The notes: generated by a model not told the origin, from the sequence alone. 64,000 nt of DNA from Burkholderia arboris (GCF_902499125.1 NZ_CABVPX010000007.1:124001-188000), one strand, 5' to 3'; counted from the first letter of the stretch, positions 1 through 9,808 are shown. A program made the numbers and translations.

Positions 1-2493
1 GCTTCGGCGTGGCGCGACTGGCTCGCGGGCACGCCCGCGCCGTTGCGCGAGGCTTGTCACACGTCGAACGTGCGACGCGATCATTTCGATCACCGGGTCG
101 CGCTGGTCGGCAGGACGAACGGAGATTTCGTCGCCGCACTCGACGCTTTCCTCACGGAGAATCCGACGGGGCAATGGCACGCGAACGAGCACCCGAAGAA
201 ACCGCGCGTCGCATTTCTCGTACCCGGCCAAGGGGCATGGAAGCCGGGCGTGGGTGCGGGTCTTTACCAGGGAAACGGATTGTTCCGCAAACACGCGGAC
301 GTGTGCCTGAGCCTGCTCGGGCCCGACACGGCACGCAACGTGCTGGATGCGATCCTCGGCAGCGCGGCGGGAACGGTGCGCCATCATCCGGGGCAGCTCG
401 CGCATTTCATCGTGTGCTACGCACTGGCGCGCACGTGGATGGATCTGGGCGTGCAGCCCGATCTGCTGATCGGGCACTCGCTCGGCGAGCATGTTGCCGC
501 CGTGCTCGGCGGAGTGATGTCGCTCGATGACGGCCTCAAGGCGGTGACGGCCCGCGGTCGCCTTTTCGATACCGAGACGCCGACGGGCGCCATGCTTGCG
601 GTCGCCACCGGCGTCGACGAGCTTGCCGCACGGTTCGCATTCGGCGCCGACCTGTTCGTGGCCGGCATCAACGGGCCGGCGCAGACCGTCGTGAGCGGCA
701 CGCAGGCCGCGGTCGAGCTGGTTCAGGACGCGATGGTCGCGGCGGGCAAGCGTGTTTCGCTGCTCAGCACCTACGGCACGCCGGGTCATTCGCCGCTGTT
801 GAGTTCGATGCGCGATGCGTTTCGTCGCGCACTCGAGCCCCTGACGCTTGCACCGCCATCGATCCCGATCATTTCCACCCTCACGGGCAAACTCGCGACC
901 GACGCGATTGCCGGGGTCGAGCACTGGCTCGATCTCGTCGAACAGCCGGTGCGCTTTCACGAAGCGTTGCTTGCGGCGTCCGACGGCAAGACCCTCTTCG
1001 TCGAAGTGGGGCCGGGCGCGGCGCTCGCGAAGCTCGCACGCGCGATGGCAAACGGCGATTGGCACAGTGCGGTCGCTTCGCTCGCCGACGGGCCGGATGG
1101 CGACGAGGAAGATGAAGCGACCGGGTTTGCGCACGGCTGCGCACGCCTCTACAGCACGGGACAGACGATCGCGTGGCACCGGCTTTACGGCAACGTGCCG
1201 CGGCCTGCCGAAGCGCCGGGCTATGCCTTCGACGCAGAGCGTTTCGAGTTGCCGTTCCCGGACCGCGCGCCAGCCGGCTTCGAGCGCGGCGTCGCACAAC
1301 ATCGACGCGATCTCGCGGCGAACGACGAGAACCGGCAACCGCATTCTCGAGCGGCCGGGACCGGCGACGGCGCACCACGTGCGGATGCCGCGCACATGCT
1401 CGCGACGCTGCGGGCGATCGCGGCGGAGGTCGCGCCGGACGGCATTACCCTCGTGGATGACCTTTCGCTCGTCGGCCAGGGCTTCGACTCGCTCGCATTG
1501 ACGGAATTGCGCGTGCGTTTGCAACAACACCTCGGCAAGATGCCGCCGATTTCCATGCTCGCGCGCGGAGCGTCGCTCTCGACCCTGGCGGGATGGTTCG
1601 ACGCGTCGCGCGGCACGGCGCAGCATGACGAAACCGTATCGCCGGACAAGCAGCGCGATCCCGATTCGACGGACGATCGCGGGCTCGTCGTCACGCTGCG
1701 CGAGGGCACGGGGCCGCTCATCGCGCTGGTGCACCCGGTCGGCGGAAATGTGCTCTGTTACCAGGACCTGGCGAACGTATGGCCGGGCGATCCGACGATC
1801 GTCGCGATTCGTCATCCGTACGCCGAACAAGGTCTCATGCCCGAGTATCTTTCGATCGCGCAACTGGCGTCCCGCTATCGCGCCGCGCTGGTGGCCGCAC
1901 GACACCGGCAGCCCGACTATCTCGGCGGCTGGTCGTTCGGCGGGATCGTCGCGCACGAAATGACGGCGCAGTGGGAAGCGGAGGGGACCGCCGCGCCGCC
2001 GCTGATGATCGTCGACACGCCGCTCGACGAAGGCGATTTTACGACGCGACTGCGCGAGCTCGTCAACGGGGGCGACGCCGCCGACGGATTCCGGACGGTG
2101 GAGACGTGGCTTGCCGATCCGCGCTTCGACACGATGCTTGATCAGGACTTTTATCTTGCCGACGCGCGGCGTCGTGCCCAACCCGCCACATTCGGGCACA
2201 TCGCGCGTCTGCACGCCGCGAACGCCGTGGCGCTTGCCCATCATCGGCCGAAACAGGTGCGCGCCCGCATCGACTACGCGCTCGCCGAACGTGGCGCCAC
2301 CGGCATGTCGAGCGCACAGGCGGCGCAATGCCTGCGTGTTCTCACGTGCGGTGCGATCGCGGTGAGCCAGTTCGACGACGATCACAACTCCATCGTGCGC
2401 GAGCCTTCCGCGCGGCAGCTGGCGCGCTTCCTCGGCGGCGGCGCCGACGCGTTGCATGCGGCGGCCGGAACGCACCCGCAGGTGACGGCATAG
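1..2493 (+). CDS. Polyketide synthase C-terminal part: KS-AT linker, acyltransferase, ACP, thioesterase (5' truncated)
   Basis: The frame is open from base 1, so the start and any ketosynthase lie outside the window. Codons counted from base 1: a KS-AT linker (about 15-40); an acyltransferase with GHSLGEH (Ser160), which loads an extender unit; a carrier domain with GFDSL (phosphopantetheine Ser497); and an alpha/beta-hydrolase thioesterase with GGWSFGG (nucleophile Ser645) and a DDH motif (His795). The usual HAFH/YASH specificity motif of AT domains reads GTPGHSP here, so extender choice cannot be called. A terminal thioesterase marks this as a final module that releases the chain. A free ACP and a KAS III gene follow on the same strand. 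Domain identities are confident; the product is unknown. Confidence 0.9.
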   Translation, partial: ASAWRDWLAGTPAPLREACHTSNVRRDHFDHRVALVGRTNGDFVAALDAFLTENPTGQWHANEHPKKPRVAFLVPGQGAWKPGVGAGLYQGNGLFRKHADVCLSLLGPDTARNVLDAILGSAAGTVRHHPGQLAHFIVCYALARTWMDLGVQPDLLIGHSLGEHVAAVLGGVMSLDDGLKAVTARGRLFDTETPTGAMLAVATGVDELAARFAFGADLFVAGINGPAQTVVSGTQAAVELVQDAMVAAGKRVSLLSTYGTPGHSPLLSSMRDAFRRALEPLTLAPPSIPIISTLTGKLATDAIAGVEHWLDLVEQPVRFHEALLAASDGKTLFVEVGPGAALAKLARAMANGDWHSAVASLADGPDGDEEDEATGFAHGCARLYSTGQTIAWHRLYGNVPRPAEAPGYAFDAERFELPFPDRAPAGFERGVAQHRRDLAANDENRQPHSRAAGTGDGAPRADAAHMLATLRAIAAEVAPDGITLVDDLSLVGQGFDSLALTELRVRLQQHLGKMPPISMLARGASLSTLAGWFDASRGTAQHDETVSPDKQRDPDSTDDRGLVVTLREGTGPLIALVHPVGGNVLCYQDLANVWPGDPTIVAIRHPYAEQGLMPEYLSIAQLASRYRAALVAARHRQPDYLGGWSFGGIVAHEMTAQWEAEGTAAPPLMIVDTPLDEGDFTTRLRELVNGGDAADGFRTVETWLADPRFDTMLDQDFYLADARRRAQPATFGHIARLHAANAVALAHHRPKQVRARIDYALAERGATGMSSAQAAQCLRVLTCGAIAVSQFDDDHNSIVREPSARQLARFLGGGADALHAAAGTHPQVTA

Positions 2494-2576
2494 GCAATCG
2501 TGTTGCGGTTCATACCCGGTTCGGCGTCGCTGCCGCGCCTTCATTCTTGTCAGTCCGACTTCAGGAAATCGATACC

Positions 2577-2906
2577 ATGAGCGATCAACTTCAAGCTGAA
2601 ACCATCAAGGGGTCCAAGGTGACCGAGCGGACCATTCTTGCCTGGATTCAGGAATGGACCGAAGCAAACAACCTCCAGGTGCCGACCGATCTCGATCAGA
2701 CCTTTGCCGATGCGGGCTTCGATTCGATGCATTCGGTCGAACTGGCGTTCTTCCTCGAAGAGCGGCTCAAGATCAAGATCGACGACACGGTGCTCTACGA
2801 TTACCCGACCTTCATCTCGCTCGCAGAGCATCTTGTATCGCTGAGCCCGCAGGATACCGGCGCCGGCGCGGAGGCTGGCGAGGGCGCGAGCGCCGGAAAC
2901 TGGTAA
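2577..2906 (+). CDS. Free-standing acyl carrier protein
   Basis: This 109-residue protein is read from ATG 2577, with an AGGA box about 11 bases upstream. The motif [12 protein letters not shown] places the phosphopantetheine serine at residue 50. The four-helix carrier fold should span about residues 15-90, followed by an Ala/Gly-rich tail. It should carry an acyl or starter group as a thioester in the cytoplasm. It lies 83 bp after the thioesterase-ending PKS and 68 bp before a KAS III gene, so the three probably form one transcription unit. It is distinct from the ACP domain inside the upstream PKS, which suggests a separate starter or tailoring step (inference). Confidence 0.88.
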   Translation: MSDQLQAETIKGSKVTERTILAWIQEWTEANNLQVPTDLDQTFADAGFDSMHSVELAFFLEERLKIKIDDTVLYDYPTFISLAEHLVSLSPQDTGAGAEAGEGASAGNW

Positions 2907-2974
2907 CACGCGTGCGCCGGCCCGGAGCCGGTTGGCCGCCCGGCGCTTCGTCGAATTTAATCGGAGTACAGAAG

Positions 2975-3967
2975 ATGGCGGAAATCAATCGCGCGGACGG
3001 CTGGATGTCGCGCGTCCTCGGTTGCGGGTCGGCACTGCCCGAACGCCGCATGACGAATCACGAGATCGCGCGCATGGTCGACACGACCGACGAGTGGATC
3101 ACGCAGCGCACGGGAATCAAGGAGCGCCGCATCGCGGCGCGCGGCGAGAATACGTCCGATCTCGCGATCGGCGCCGCGAAGGCGGCGCTGAATCACGCCG
3201 GTATCGGCGGGGCCGACGTCGATCTCATCGTGCTCGCGACCTGCACACCCGATCGTACGATGCCGTCGACGGCCGTGCGCGTTCAGGAGGCCATCGGCAT
3301 GCATGGCGGCGTGGCGTTCGACGTGCAGGCCGTGTGCTCGGGCTTCGTATTCGCGCTTTCGGTGGCCGACAACATGATCCGGCTGGGCCAGGCGCGTACC
3401 GCGCTCGTGATCGGTGCGGAAACGATGTCGCGTATCGTGGACTGGCATGATCGCAACAGCTGCGTGCTGTTCGGTGACGGGGCCGGCGCGGTGGTGTTGC
3501 GCGGTGAACGGCGTGACGGCGACAAGCCGCGCGGTGTCCTCTCCACGCATCTGCATTCCGACGGACGGTATCAGGACAAGATCCACACGGACGGCGGGGT
3601 ATCGTCGACGCAAAGCGCCGGCAAGATGCATCTGGAGGGGCGCGACGTGTTTCTGCATGCCGTCGTGAATCTCGCCGAGGCGTCGCAGGAAGCACTCGAC
3701 GCGCATGGCCTGACCCAGGACGATCTCGACTGGGTCGTGCCGCATCAGGCCAACCAGCGAATCGTGCAAACCCTCGGCGGGAAGCTGAATCTGCCCATGG
3801 AGAAAGTCGTGCTCACTGTCGGCAAGCACGGCAACACGTCGGCCGCGTCGATTCCGCTGGCGCTTTGCGAAGCCGTTTCCGACGGACGCATCAAGGACAA
3901 CGATCTCGTTCTGACGCCCGCGATGGGCTCGGGCTTCACGTGGGGCGCGGCGCTGATCCGCTGGTAG
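2975..3967 (+). CDS. Beta-ketoacyl-ACP synthase III (FabH-type)
   Basis: The protein has 330 residues, the normal length for FabH. ATG 2975 is preceded by GGAG at suitable spacing. The KAS III triad is complete: Cys121 (AVCSGF), His257 (VPHQAN) and Asn287 (GNTSAASIP). The N-terminal [12 protein letters not shown] segment is also typical. These enzymes condense an acyl-CoA with malonyl-ACP and so start chains; some relatives in natural-product clusters transfer acyl groups to O or N instead. Its position behind a PKS end module and a free ACP suggests pathway-dedicated priming rather than housekeeping fatty-acid synthesis. The family call is firm and the substrate unknown. Confidence 0.92.
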   Translation: MAEINRADGWMSRVLGCGSALPERRMTNHEIARMVDTTDEWITQRTGIKERRIAARGENTSDLAIGAAKAALNHAGIGGADVDLIVLATCTPDRTMPSTAVRVQEAIGMHGGVAFDVQAVCSGFVFALSVADNMIRLGQARTALVIGAETMSRIVDWHDRNSCVLFGDGAGAVVLRGERRDGDKPRGVLSTHLHSDGRYQDKIHTDGGVSSTQSAGKMHLEGRDVFLHAVVNLAEASQEALDAHGLTQDDLDWVVPHQANQRIVQTLGGKLNLPMEKVVLTVGKHGNTSAASIPLALCEAVSDGRIKDNDLVLTPAMGSGFTWGAALIRW

Positions 3968-4125
3968 GCTGCGCTTCCTTTTTCTCGACACGATCGTTCG
4001 CAGCGGCCCGCATCCGTGGGCTGCTGCACGCGTTGCTTCACGCGAAGCGCGTACGCGCTGGCCGCGTCGAACGGCGTGTTTCTTCCCGGTGCTCGCCGGT
4101 TCTTTCCGTCAGGGCCGCGACGGTG

Positions 4126-4142
4126 ACAAAGGTTCACTTTGT
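4126..4142 (+). promoter_or_regulatory. Inverted repeat ACAAAG-N5-CTTTGT, copy A of the locus motif
   Basis: ACAAAGGTTCACTTTGT has perfect 6-bp arms around a 5-base spacer. It lies between the convergent ends of the KAS III and EAL genes. It closely matches sites at 5118, 15516 (minus strand) and 16864. This copy has no obvious promoter role because of its convergent setting, so it may be fortuitous or part of an unseen unit. Confidence 0.35.
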
Positions 4143-4219
4143 GAGCCAACACGCCGTTCTATGATGGCCGCGAGTCACGTGCGGCCATGCTCGCCCGGTT
4201 GCCGGGGATACGGTTGCAT

Positions 4220-5104
4220 TTACATCCTCGAATGAGCATGGCGGGAACAGCGGGTAATAAATGCCTCGATGTCCTGCTCCGGAAGCGGTTCACCGAGGTA
4301 GAACCCCTGGCCTTCGACACCGGGCAGCGCTGTCGCCCAGTCGAGTTGCGCCGCCGTCTCGATGCCGGAGATCACGATTCGCTTGCCGTGATCCTTGGCG
4401 AGGTGCACCAGGGTTTCGACCACGCGTGCGGACTCGCCGTTGTGCGGCACGTCGCGAATCAGCGAGCGATCGAACTTGACGATGTCCACCGGCAGTTGCT
4501 GCAGCAGCGTCAGCGAATTGAAGCCGGCGCCGAAGTCGTCGAGCGCGACCCGTACCCCGACGGTTTGCGCGGCATGAATGGCTTCCACCAGCCAGTCGAG
4601 CCGGTCGGGGGCAACGGCATCGGTCAATTCGATCTCGAGGCGGCGCGGGTCGAGATCGTGGGATGCAAGGAGGGTAGACAGCTGCTCGGGGAAATCCGCT
4701 TGCCCGAGTTCCAGCGACGACAGGTTGATCGCCAGCGACAGCGCTTCGTGGCCGGCCGCCGTCCATTGCGCGAGCGTGCGCGTCGCCAGCCGGACGAGCA
4801 ATTCGGTGAAGCGTCCGGCGAGGAACGAATCCTCGACCATGCTGATGAACGATACCGGTTCGAGGACGCCGCGTTCCGGATGTTGCCAGCGGATCAGGCA
4901 TTCGAAGCCGGAAAGGTCGAATGCCTGCAGCGCGAATTTGGGCTGCAGCAGGAAAAAGAATTCGTCCTGGTGAAGTCCTCGTTCGGCATCGCTGAGCGGA
5001 TGATGGGAAACAAGTGTGCGATTCATGAATGTATTGATGGGCCGAGCCGAGGGGTGCCGCGTGTTCGATGGGGGAATTCTATTGAGTGAATCCGTGATTT
5101 TCAA
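4220..5104 (-). CDS. EAL-domain protein (predicted c-di-GMP phosphodiesterase)
   Basis: The longest frame begins with TTG at 5104 (294 residues). The first ATG is at 5026 (268 residues), and neither has a clear ribosome site. The protein is almost only an EAL domain. The signature EAL reads ECL (FECLIRW), keeping the metal-binding Glu. Other catalytic elements are present: NLSS, EIELTD, LDDFGAGFNSL, VKFDRS, GIE and GQGFYLG. It could therefore hydrolyse c-di-GMP, although ECL and ELTD are deviations. No membrane segment or sensor domain is seen. It is divergent from a CHASE2 histidine kinase across an AT-rich region and near a giant adhesin, which fits control of attachment (inference). Confidence 0.85.
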   Translation of the reverse strand: MKITDSLNRIPPSNTRHPSARPINTFMNRTLVSHHPLSDAERGLHQDEFFFLLQPKFALQAFDLSGFECLIRWQHPERGVLEPVSFISMVEDSFLAGRFTELLVRLATRTLAQWTAAGHEALSLAINLSSLELGQADFPEQLSTLLASHDLDPRRLEIELTDAVAPDRLDWLVEAIHAAQTVGVRVALDDFGAGFNSLTLLQQLPVDIVKFDRSLIRDVPHNGESARVVETLVHLAKDHGKRIVISGIETAAQLDWATALPGVEGQGFYLGEPLPEQDIEAFITRCSRHAHSRM

Positions 5105-5566
5105 CTTTAAATATTGAACAAATGTAACTTTGTTTTGATGGTATCGATTTTATGTGGCGTCTAATGATTGCGATTTTTGTGTGAATTCATGCCGGGAAAT
5201 GTGTAATTATTTGGTGAATTTAAGGGTCGCCTGAAAAATGTGTAGTGCCTTGTATATAAAGGAGTTGTTGTGGCTATTTGAGCCTGGCTGCGACGGCGAA
5301 TGGTTTAAATATTATTCGATATCTTATTTTATTTGATTTGCGAAGCATGGAAATAAATCGATGTTAATATTGTTTACGAAATCATGTATAATTACACCGT
5401 TTGTACGTGAATTGATTCTGGTCGGTTGTCAATGAAATTGAAAGGATGTTCGAGTTGAGATGGGTGCCTGGATTACCGGCTTTTGCTTTTTCGGATTCTC
5501 CAAATCCGGTGGGCCGGATTTCGAGTGTCGTCCGATGCGATATTGGTGAAACATTGTCGAATTGAC
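5105..5566. promoter_or_regulatory. AT-rich divergent promoter region between EAL and CHASE2-kinase genes
   Basis: About 460 bases of visibly low GC, with many TTTAAAT, TATAAA and AATTATT tracts, separate two divergent genes in otherwise GC-rich DNA. It holds copy B of the locus motif, ACAAATGTAACTTTGT, at 5118-5133. A stretch of this kind is a typical target for xenogeneic silencers such as H-NS-like proteins (inference). Confidence 0.5.
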
Positions 5567-7768
5567 ATGCTAGGAAGATTTTTCCGTACGCGATTGCGTG
5601 GTTCACGTAATGGAGTCAACCCGGCGGCAGCGCTGGCCGGCACCCATCTCGCGCAGGAGTGGGGCGCCTTGACGTTCGCACTCGTGCTGGTCTGCCTGGT
5701 GCTGACCGCGAGCCACGCGTTGTATCGCGTCGATCTGGCATTTTTCGATCTCGCGTTTCGGTTGGCGCATGGCAGCACCGCCGAGCCGCTGGCGACGATC
5801 GTGGTTGACGATCGCACCGTCGATCGCCTCGGCGGCTGGCCGTTCAGTGGAGAAGCCCGGATCCGGATGCTCGATCGGCTTGCCGAAAGCGGCGTCACGG
5901 CGATCGATATCGACCTCGCGAGCCTGCGCGGTGCCGGTGCGGGCCGTTCCCCCGGCCGTGCCGCGAGCGATGCGCCGGGCCGCGGCAGTGCCGGTACGGC
6001 ATCGCCGTCGCGCGGCGCCGGCGTCGAGGGCGCCGACGAACCCTGTTCATACCCGGCGTTGCTTCGATGCAACCGGCGCGTCGAACGCTATTCGTACATC
6101 GATGTCCTGGACGGGACGGTATCGCCGAACCTGTTGCGCAGCCGTCCGGTCGTGATTCGTGCGTACGCCGGCGATGTGGGCACGCTATCGGTGTGGCCGC
6201 AGGTCAACGCGCCGTCGCTCGCGGCCGCGAGCGGACGGGGTGTCGAAACGGACGTCCTCGCTGCGCGCGCGATGCCGCGCCCGGTCGGCTTCGTCGGCGA
6301 GTTGCTGTTCAACGAGATGATCGTCTGCCTGATTTGCGCATGGCTTTACCTGTCGAGTCCCCGCGCGGGCCTGGCCGCCTCGTTCGGTCTCTCGGTCGCG
6401 ATCGCGGCGGCCGCGTTCGCGATGTTCCGTTTCGCGGATCGGCTCGTGCCGCCCGCCACCGGCATGTTCGTCTGCGCGCTGGCTTGTCTGCTGCTGTCGT
6501 GGCGCCGTCTGGAGGCCGTATTGCGCTTCGTCGCCGGCTTGTCCGACAGGATGCGGACCGAACCGTCGCTGCCGGCGAAGCCGGTTCCGGCCAGGTATTT
6601 CATGGACCCGGTCCAGCGCCGCATCGGCCACGCCGCGTCGCTGAAAGAGCAGGTACGCAGGTATCGCGAGCTGATCGACGAATGGGTCGACAGCCTCCCC
6701 GAGGCGACCCTGATCGCGTCGACCACCGGCACCGTGCTGCTGGCGAACAAGCGGGCCGCGGCGTTGTGCGGCGAACTGGATGCGCATCGGGTATCGAGAA
6801 GCACGCCGGCGGGGCGATCGGTGTCCGACGTGCTGTTCCAGATCACCGCATCGCATCGGGCCAGCGAATTCGCCACGCAGGCACTGGCATCGCTCAATCG
6901 ATGGCCGGAAGGCGACGATCTGTCGGCGCAGACGAAATCGCAGCTCGACCAGGGCATCGAAATCGCCAACGCACGAGGCGGGCTGTCGTTGCTGATCAAG
7001 TGCGCGCCGATCCGGGCGTCCACCGGTCGTGAAGGCGCGCTGGTCTTTCACGTGGCGGATGTGTCGTCGATGCGGCTGGCCGAGCGGCAGCGCGACATGG
7101 CCTTGCGATTCCTGTCGCACGACATGCGCTCGCCGCAGGCGTCGATCCTCGCGCTGGTTTCGCAGGTCCGTCGCGATCCGTCGCGCTATACGCTGCCGCG
7201 GTTTGCCGAACTGGTTTCGCAGTATGCGACGCGCGCGCTGAGCCTGTCCGACGATTTCCTGTTCCTCGCGAAGGCGGAGAACCTGCCGCCGAAGCTGTCG
7301 CCGGTCGACCCCGCGCTGGTGCTGGGCGATGCCGTCGACGATCTGCTGCCGCAGGCGAGCGCGAAATCCACCGTCGTCAACCTGGTTGCGGAGCCGGGGC
7401 TGAGCACGATCGCCGACGTGCAACTGCTGCGGCGGGCGTTCGTGAACCTGATCGGCAATGCGATCAAGTTCGGCCGGGAAGCGTCCACCGTCGACGTGGA
7501 GCTGTCGGCGACCGAGCAGCATGTGAAGATCGCCGTGACCGATTATGGAATCGGGATCTCCGACCAGGACCGCGAAAAGCTGTTCCGGGAATTCACGCAA
7601 CTGGACGGAAGTTCGTCGTTGTCCGGGCACGGCCTCGGGCTCGCGTTCGTGAAGACGGTCGTGGATTCGCTCGGCGGGAAATTGCAGGTGCGGTCGACGC
7701 TCGGCGAAGGGACTACCTTTCTCATGTTCCTGTCGAAACACGATCACGACACGGCGCTGGGTCACTGA
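5567..7768 (+). CDS. CHASE2-domain hybrid-less sensor histidine kinase
   Basis: ATG 5567 (733 residues) is preferred over an upstream in-frame TTG at 5483 that lies in AT-rich DNA. The order is: a transmembrane segment (about 30-50), an extracytoplasmic CHASE2 sensor with VVDDRTVDRLGGWPF, two or three membrane segments (about 250-330), a PAS-like region, a HisKA domain with FLSHDMRSP (His518), and a HATPase domain with NLIGNAIKF, DYGIGI and GHGLGLAF. It should autophosphorylate in response to an envelope signal. No receiver domain or adjacent regulator follows. The OmpR-type regulator at 15981-16730, across the adhesin gene, is the likeliest partner (inference). Confidence 0.9.
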   Translation: MLGRFFRTRLRGSRNGVNPAAALAGTHLAQEWGALTFALVLVCLVLTASHALYRVDLAFFDLAFRLAHGSTAEPLATIVVDDRTVDRLGGWPFSGEARIRMLDRLAESGVTAIDIDLASLRGAGAGRSPGRAASDAPGRGSAGTASPSRGAGVEGADEPCSYPALLRCNRRVERYSYIDVLDGTVSPNLLRSRPVVIRAYAGDVGTLSVWPQVNAPSLAAASGRGVETDVLAARAMPRPVGFVGELLFNEMIVCLICAWLYLSSPRAGLAASFGLSVAIAAAAFAMFRFADRLVPPATGMFVCALACLLLSWRRLEAVLRFVAGLSDRMRTEPSLPAKPVPARYFMDPVQRRIGHAASLKEQVRRYRELIDEWVDSLPEATLIASTTGTVLLANKRAAALCGELDAHRVSRSTPAGRSVSDVLFQITASHRASEFATQALASLNRWPEGDDLSAQTKSQLDQGIEIANARGGLSLLIKCAPIRASTGREGALVFHVADVSSMRLAERQRDMALRFLSHDMRSPQASILALVSQVRRDPSRYTLPRFAELVSQYATRALSLSDDFLFLAKAENLPPKLSPVDPALVLGDAVDDLLPQASAKSTVVNLVAEPGLSTIADVQLLRRAFVNLIGNAIKFGREASTVDVELSATEQHVKIAVTDYGIGISDQDREKLFREFTQLDGSSSLSGHGLGLAFVKTVVDSLGGKLQVRSTLGEGTTFLMFLSKHDHDTALGH

Positions 7769-7873
7769 CCGCGGTGCCGGCGTTGCGCGAATCGGCATGG
7801 CGGATGGCGACGCCATCCGTCTGCACCGGCGCTCCGCACCCGGGATGAAGCGCATCGTCGTGAAGCCGCGGCG

Positions 7874-8683
7874 TCAGGCGCCGGAAACGACCTGGATCCG
7901 TCGCGCCTCGGGCGCGCCGTTCTGCTTCGCCGGCGATGCCGGCTCGAATTCGAGCACCGTATTTCTCGACGGCAGCCGGGCGAGCACGGACAGGTTCTGC
8001 ACGCTGCTGCTGCGGAAGTACGCCGGACTGGTCTCGGCGGCCGCGAGCAGCGGCGCATCGGGCAGGGCGGACCGGAACGCGATGAAGCCGTATCCGTCGT
8101 CCGGCTCGAACCGGTTGCACAGGCCGCGCACGCGGGAACCGGCTTGCCCCCACGCAGGCAGGCCGGGCGCCGAATCGCGAACCGGAAGCAGGCCGGGAAC
8201 CAGATAGCCGCCGATGAACTGATCGGCGGCATCCCGCAGGTCGAACGGGACGTTGTCGAAACCCAGCAATTCGACCCGGCCGCCCTTCTTCTGCAGCGCT
8301 TTCACCACTTCGACAAAATCGCCGTCGCTCGTTGCGACCAGAACCGTATCGAGCCGGTCGGATTTCGATAACGTGTCGATCGCCATGCCGAGATCCGAAT
8401 TGGACTTGACCGTCTCCGTGCCGTCTTCGTCGGCGTAGTGCCTGAGCGGCTTCACCGTGACGCGCAATCCCTTGTCCCGCAGCACCGCCTGATAACCCTT
8501 GATTCGCGCCTCGTAGTCGACGGAGCGGGCCGCGCGGCGTTCGTCGACGCTCAGATACGCGTGCAGCCTCTGGATCGTGGCACCGGCGCGCCGGCGCGCG
8601 CGCAATACTTCATATCGCATCATGTGGCCGCCATTCGCGTCCATGCTGCTTCCATCCACATAAACCCCGACCCTTCTCGTCAT
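7874..8683 (-). CDS. NYN/LabA-like (DUF88) protein with C-terminal cold-shock-like segment
   Basis: The 269-residue protein starts at ATG 8683. The N-terminal half is a NYN (PIN-like) nuclease fold: VGVYVDGSSM with Asp10, SNSDLGMAIDTL and TSDGDFVEVV supply the expected acidic residues. From about residue 185, GLCNRFEPDDGYGFIAF, SPAYFRSSSV and VLEFEP follow the order of cold-shock-domain strands (KGYGFI, FFH-S, V-FE). This suggests an RNA-binding module fused to an RNase-like domain. The NYN call is good and the cold-shock resemblance is by eye. It overlaps no neighbour and is convergent with the CHASE2 kinase gene. Confidence 0.8.
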   Translation of the reverse strand: MTRRVGVYVDGSSMDANGGHMMRYEVLRARRRAGATIQRLHAYLSVDERRAARSVDYEARIKGYQAVLRDKGLRVTVKPLRHYADEDGTETVKSNSDLGMAIDTLSKSDRLDTVLVATSDGDFVEVVKALQKKGGRVELLGFDNVPFDLRDAADQFIGGYLVPGLLPVRDSAPGLPAWGQAGSRVRGLCNRFEPDDGYGFIAFRSALPDAPLLAAAETSPAYFRSSSVQNLSVLARLPSRNTVLEFEPASPAKQNGAPEARRIQVVSGA

Positions 8684-8943
8684 CGTATCCCGAGTGCTGG
8701 TGGGTTTCGACCGGGTGACGGGATTGGCGTCGTCGGATCTTGTCGCCAGTCAAAACTGCAGGGGATACGGGTTTGCGCGCGTGGTGCCCGACCCACGACT
8801 TGCCCAGGGGAAGGCGATTCGAACCTGACGAGCCGGCTGCCATGGCGGCCCGATTCGATCATTTGGATTGCAGAATGGTCGCGCAGCGCGCCGTGCACAG
8901 GCAGTGCGCGATCGGCCGCCCGGCAGCGCGCGATGCCGTTTTC

Positions 8944-9000
8944 GCCTGTCGGCTCGACAGGCAGCGCCGGTCGCGCAGGCGAGGCGCGATCGGCGCTGCC
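8944..9000 (-). terminator. Double hairpin downstream of the OmpA-lipoprotein gene
   Basis: GGCAGCGCCG (8960-8969) pairs with CGGCGCTGCC (8991-9000). Inside it, TCGCGC (8971-8976) pairs with GCGCGA (8984-8989), giving a long stem. A second hairpin, GCCTGTCG-GCT-CGACAGGC, adjoins at 8944-8962. The structure begins 14 bases after the stop of the minus-strand gene at 9014. No T-run follows, so the terminator call rests on stem strength and position. Confidence 0.6.
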
Positions 9001-9013
9001 GGCTTCGCTGCGT

Positions 9014-9808
9014 TCAGCTGCGGCCGCTCACGGTGATCGAGACGCGGCGATCGGGTTGCAGGCAAGCGATCACGGCGGCGCTCCGGCCTTCGGGGCAGTG
9101 CGTGACCGGCTGGCTCGAGCCCACACCGTCCGCGTCGATGATGCTGCCGTTCAGGCCGTGCGAGACCAGGTAGCCGCGGACCGTCCGTGCGCGTGCACGC
9201 GACAGCGGTTCGTTCACCTTGTCGCTGCCGATACGGTCGGTGTGCCCGACGACGGCGATGCGCGTCACGTCCGCATGGCGCTTGATTCGCTCGATCGCAT
9301 TGTCGAGTTGCGCCCTGCCAGCCGGCAGCATCGAGTCGAGGCCCGATTTGCCGAACGCGAACAGCGCATCGCTCTGCAGCGTGAACTGCTCGAGGGGCGC
9401 GGCCGGCGGCTCGGTTGCGGCGACGGCAGCGGCAGGTTTCGGATGCACGAAATCCTCGCAGGCGGAATCGCGCCAGTACGTGTTGCTGACCTTCATCTGC
9501 CGGTCGAAGCGGACCTGGTACTGGCACGAGATCACTTCATTGCCGCGACGGAAGTCGAACAGGTAGTTCCACACATGGCCGCCGACGAACCACTCGTTGA
9601 AGTGAGGCGGGCCGAGGAGGTCGAACATCTGGTCCTTGTTCAGGCCCGGCCCGACATTACGCAGATTGCCCACGTTCACGAACGTGCCGCCCTTCGGGCT
9701 CGCGGCTCGCGGATCCGGAAATTTGGGCGGCCCGTCGACCGAACAGCCTTCGAGGGCGGCAACGGAAAACAGGCTGACGGACAGCGCAAGTACCCAGTGG
9801 ATTTTCAT
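9014..9808 (-). CDS. OmpA-family outer-membrane lipoprotein with BamE/SmpA-like N-domain
   Basis: The chosen ATG at 9808 gives 264 residues and sits about 9 bases after GAGAGAAA; an ATG two codons upstream is too close to that site. A signal peptide ends in the lipobox VAALEGCS. Next comes a BamE/SmpA-like region (about 50-120; GLNKDQMFDLLGPP, VWNYLFDF), an Ala/Pro linker and a C-terminal OmpA peptidoglycan-binding domain (AVVGHTDRIGSDKVN, LSRARARTVRGYLVSHGL). It should tether the outer membrane to murein. It lies 111 bp after the autotransporter stop on the same strand, so it is probably cotranscribed and may help assemble or anchor the adhesin (inference). Confidence 0.9.
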   Translation of the reverse strand: MKIHWVLALSVSLFSVAALEGCSVDGPPKFPDPRAASPKGGTFVNVGNLRNVGPGLNKDQMFDLLGPPHFNEWFVGGHVWNYLFDFRRGNEVISCQYQVRFDRQMKVSNTYWRDSACEDFVHPKPAAAVAATEPPAAPLEQFTLQSDALFAFGKSGLDSMLPAGRAQLDNAIERIKRHADVTRIAVVGHTDRIGSDKVNEPLSRARARTVRGYLVSHGLNGSIIDADGVGSSQPVTHCPEGRSAAVIACLQPDRRVSITVSGRS

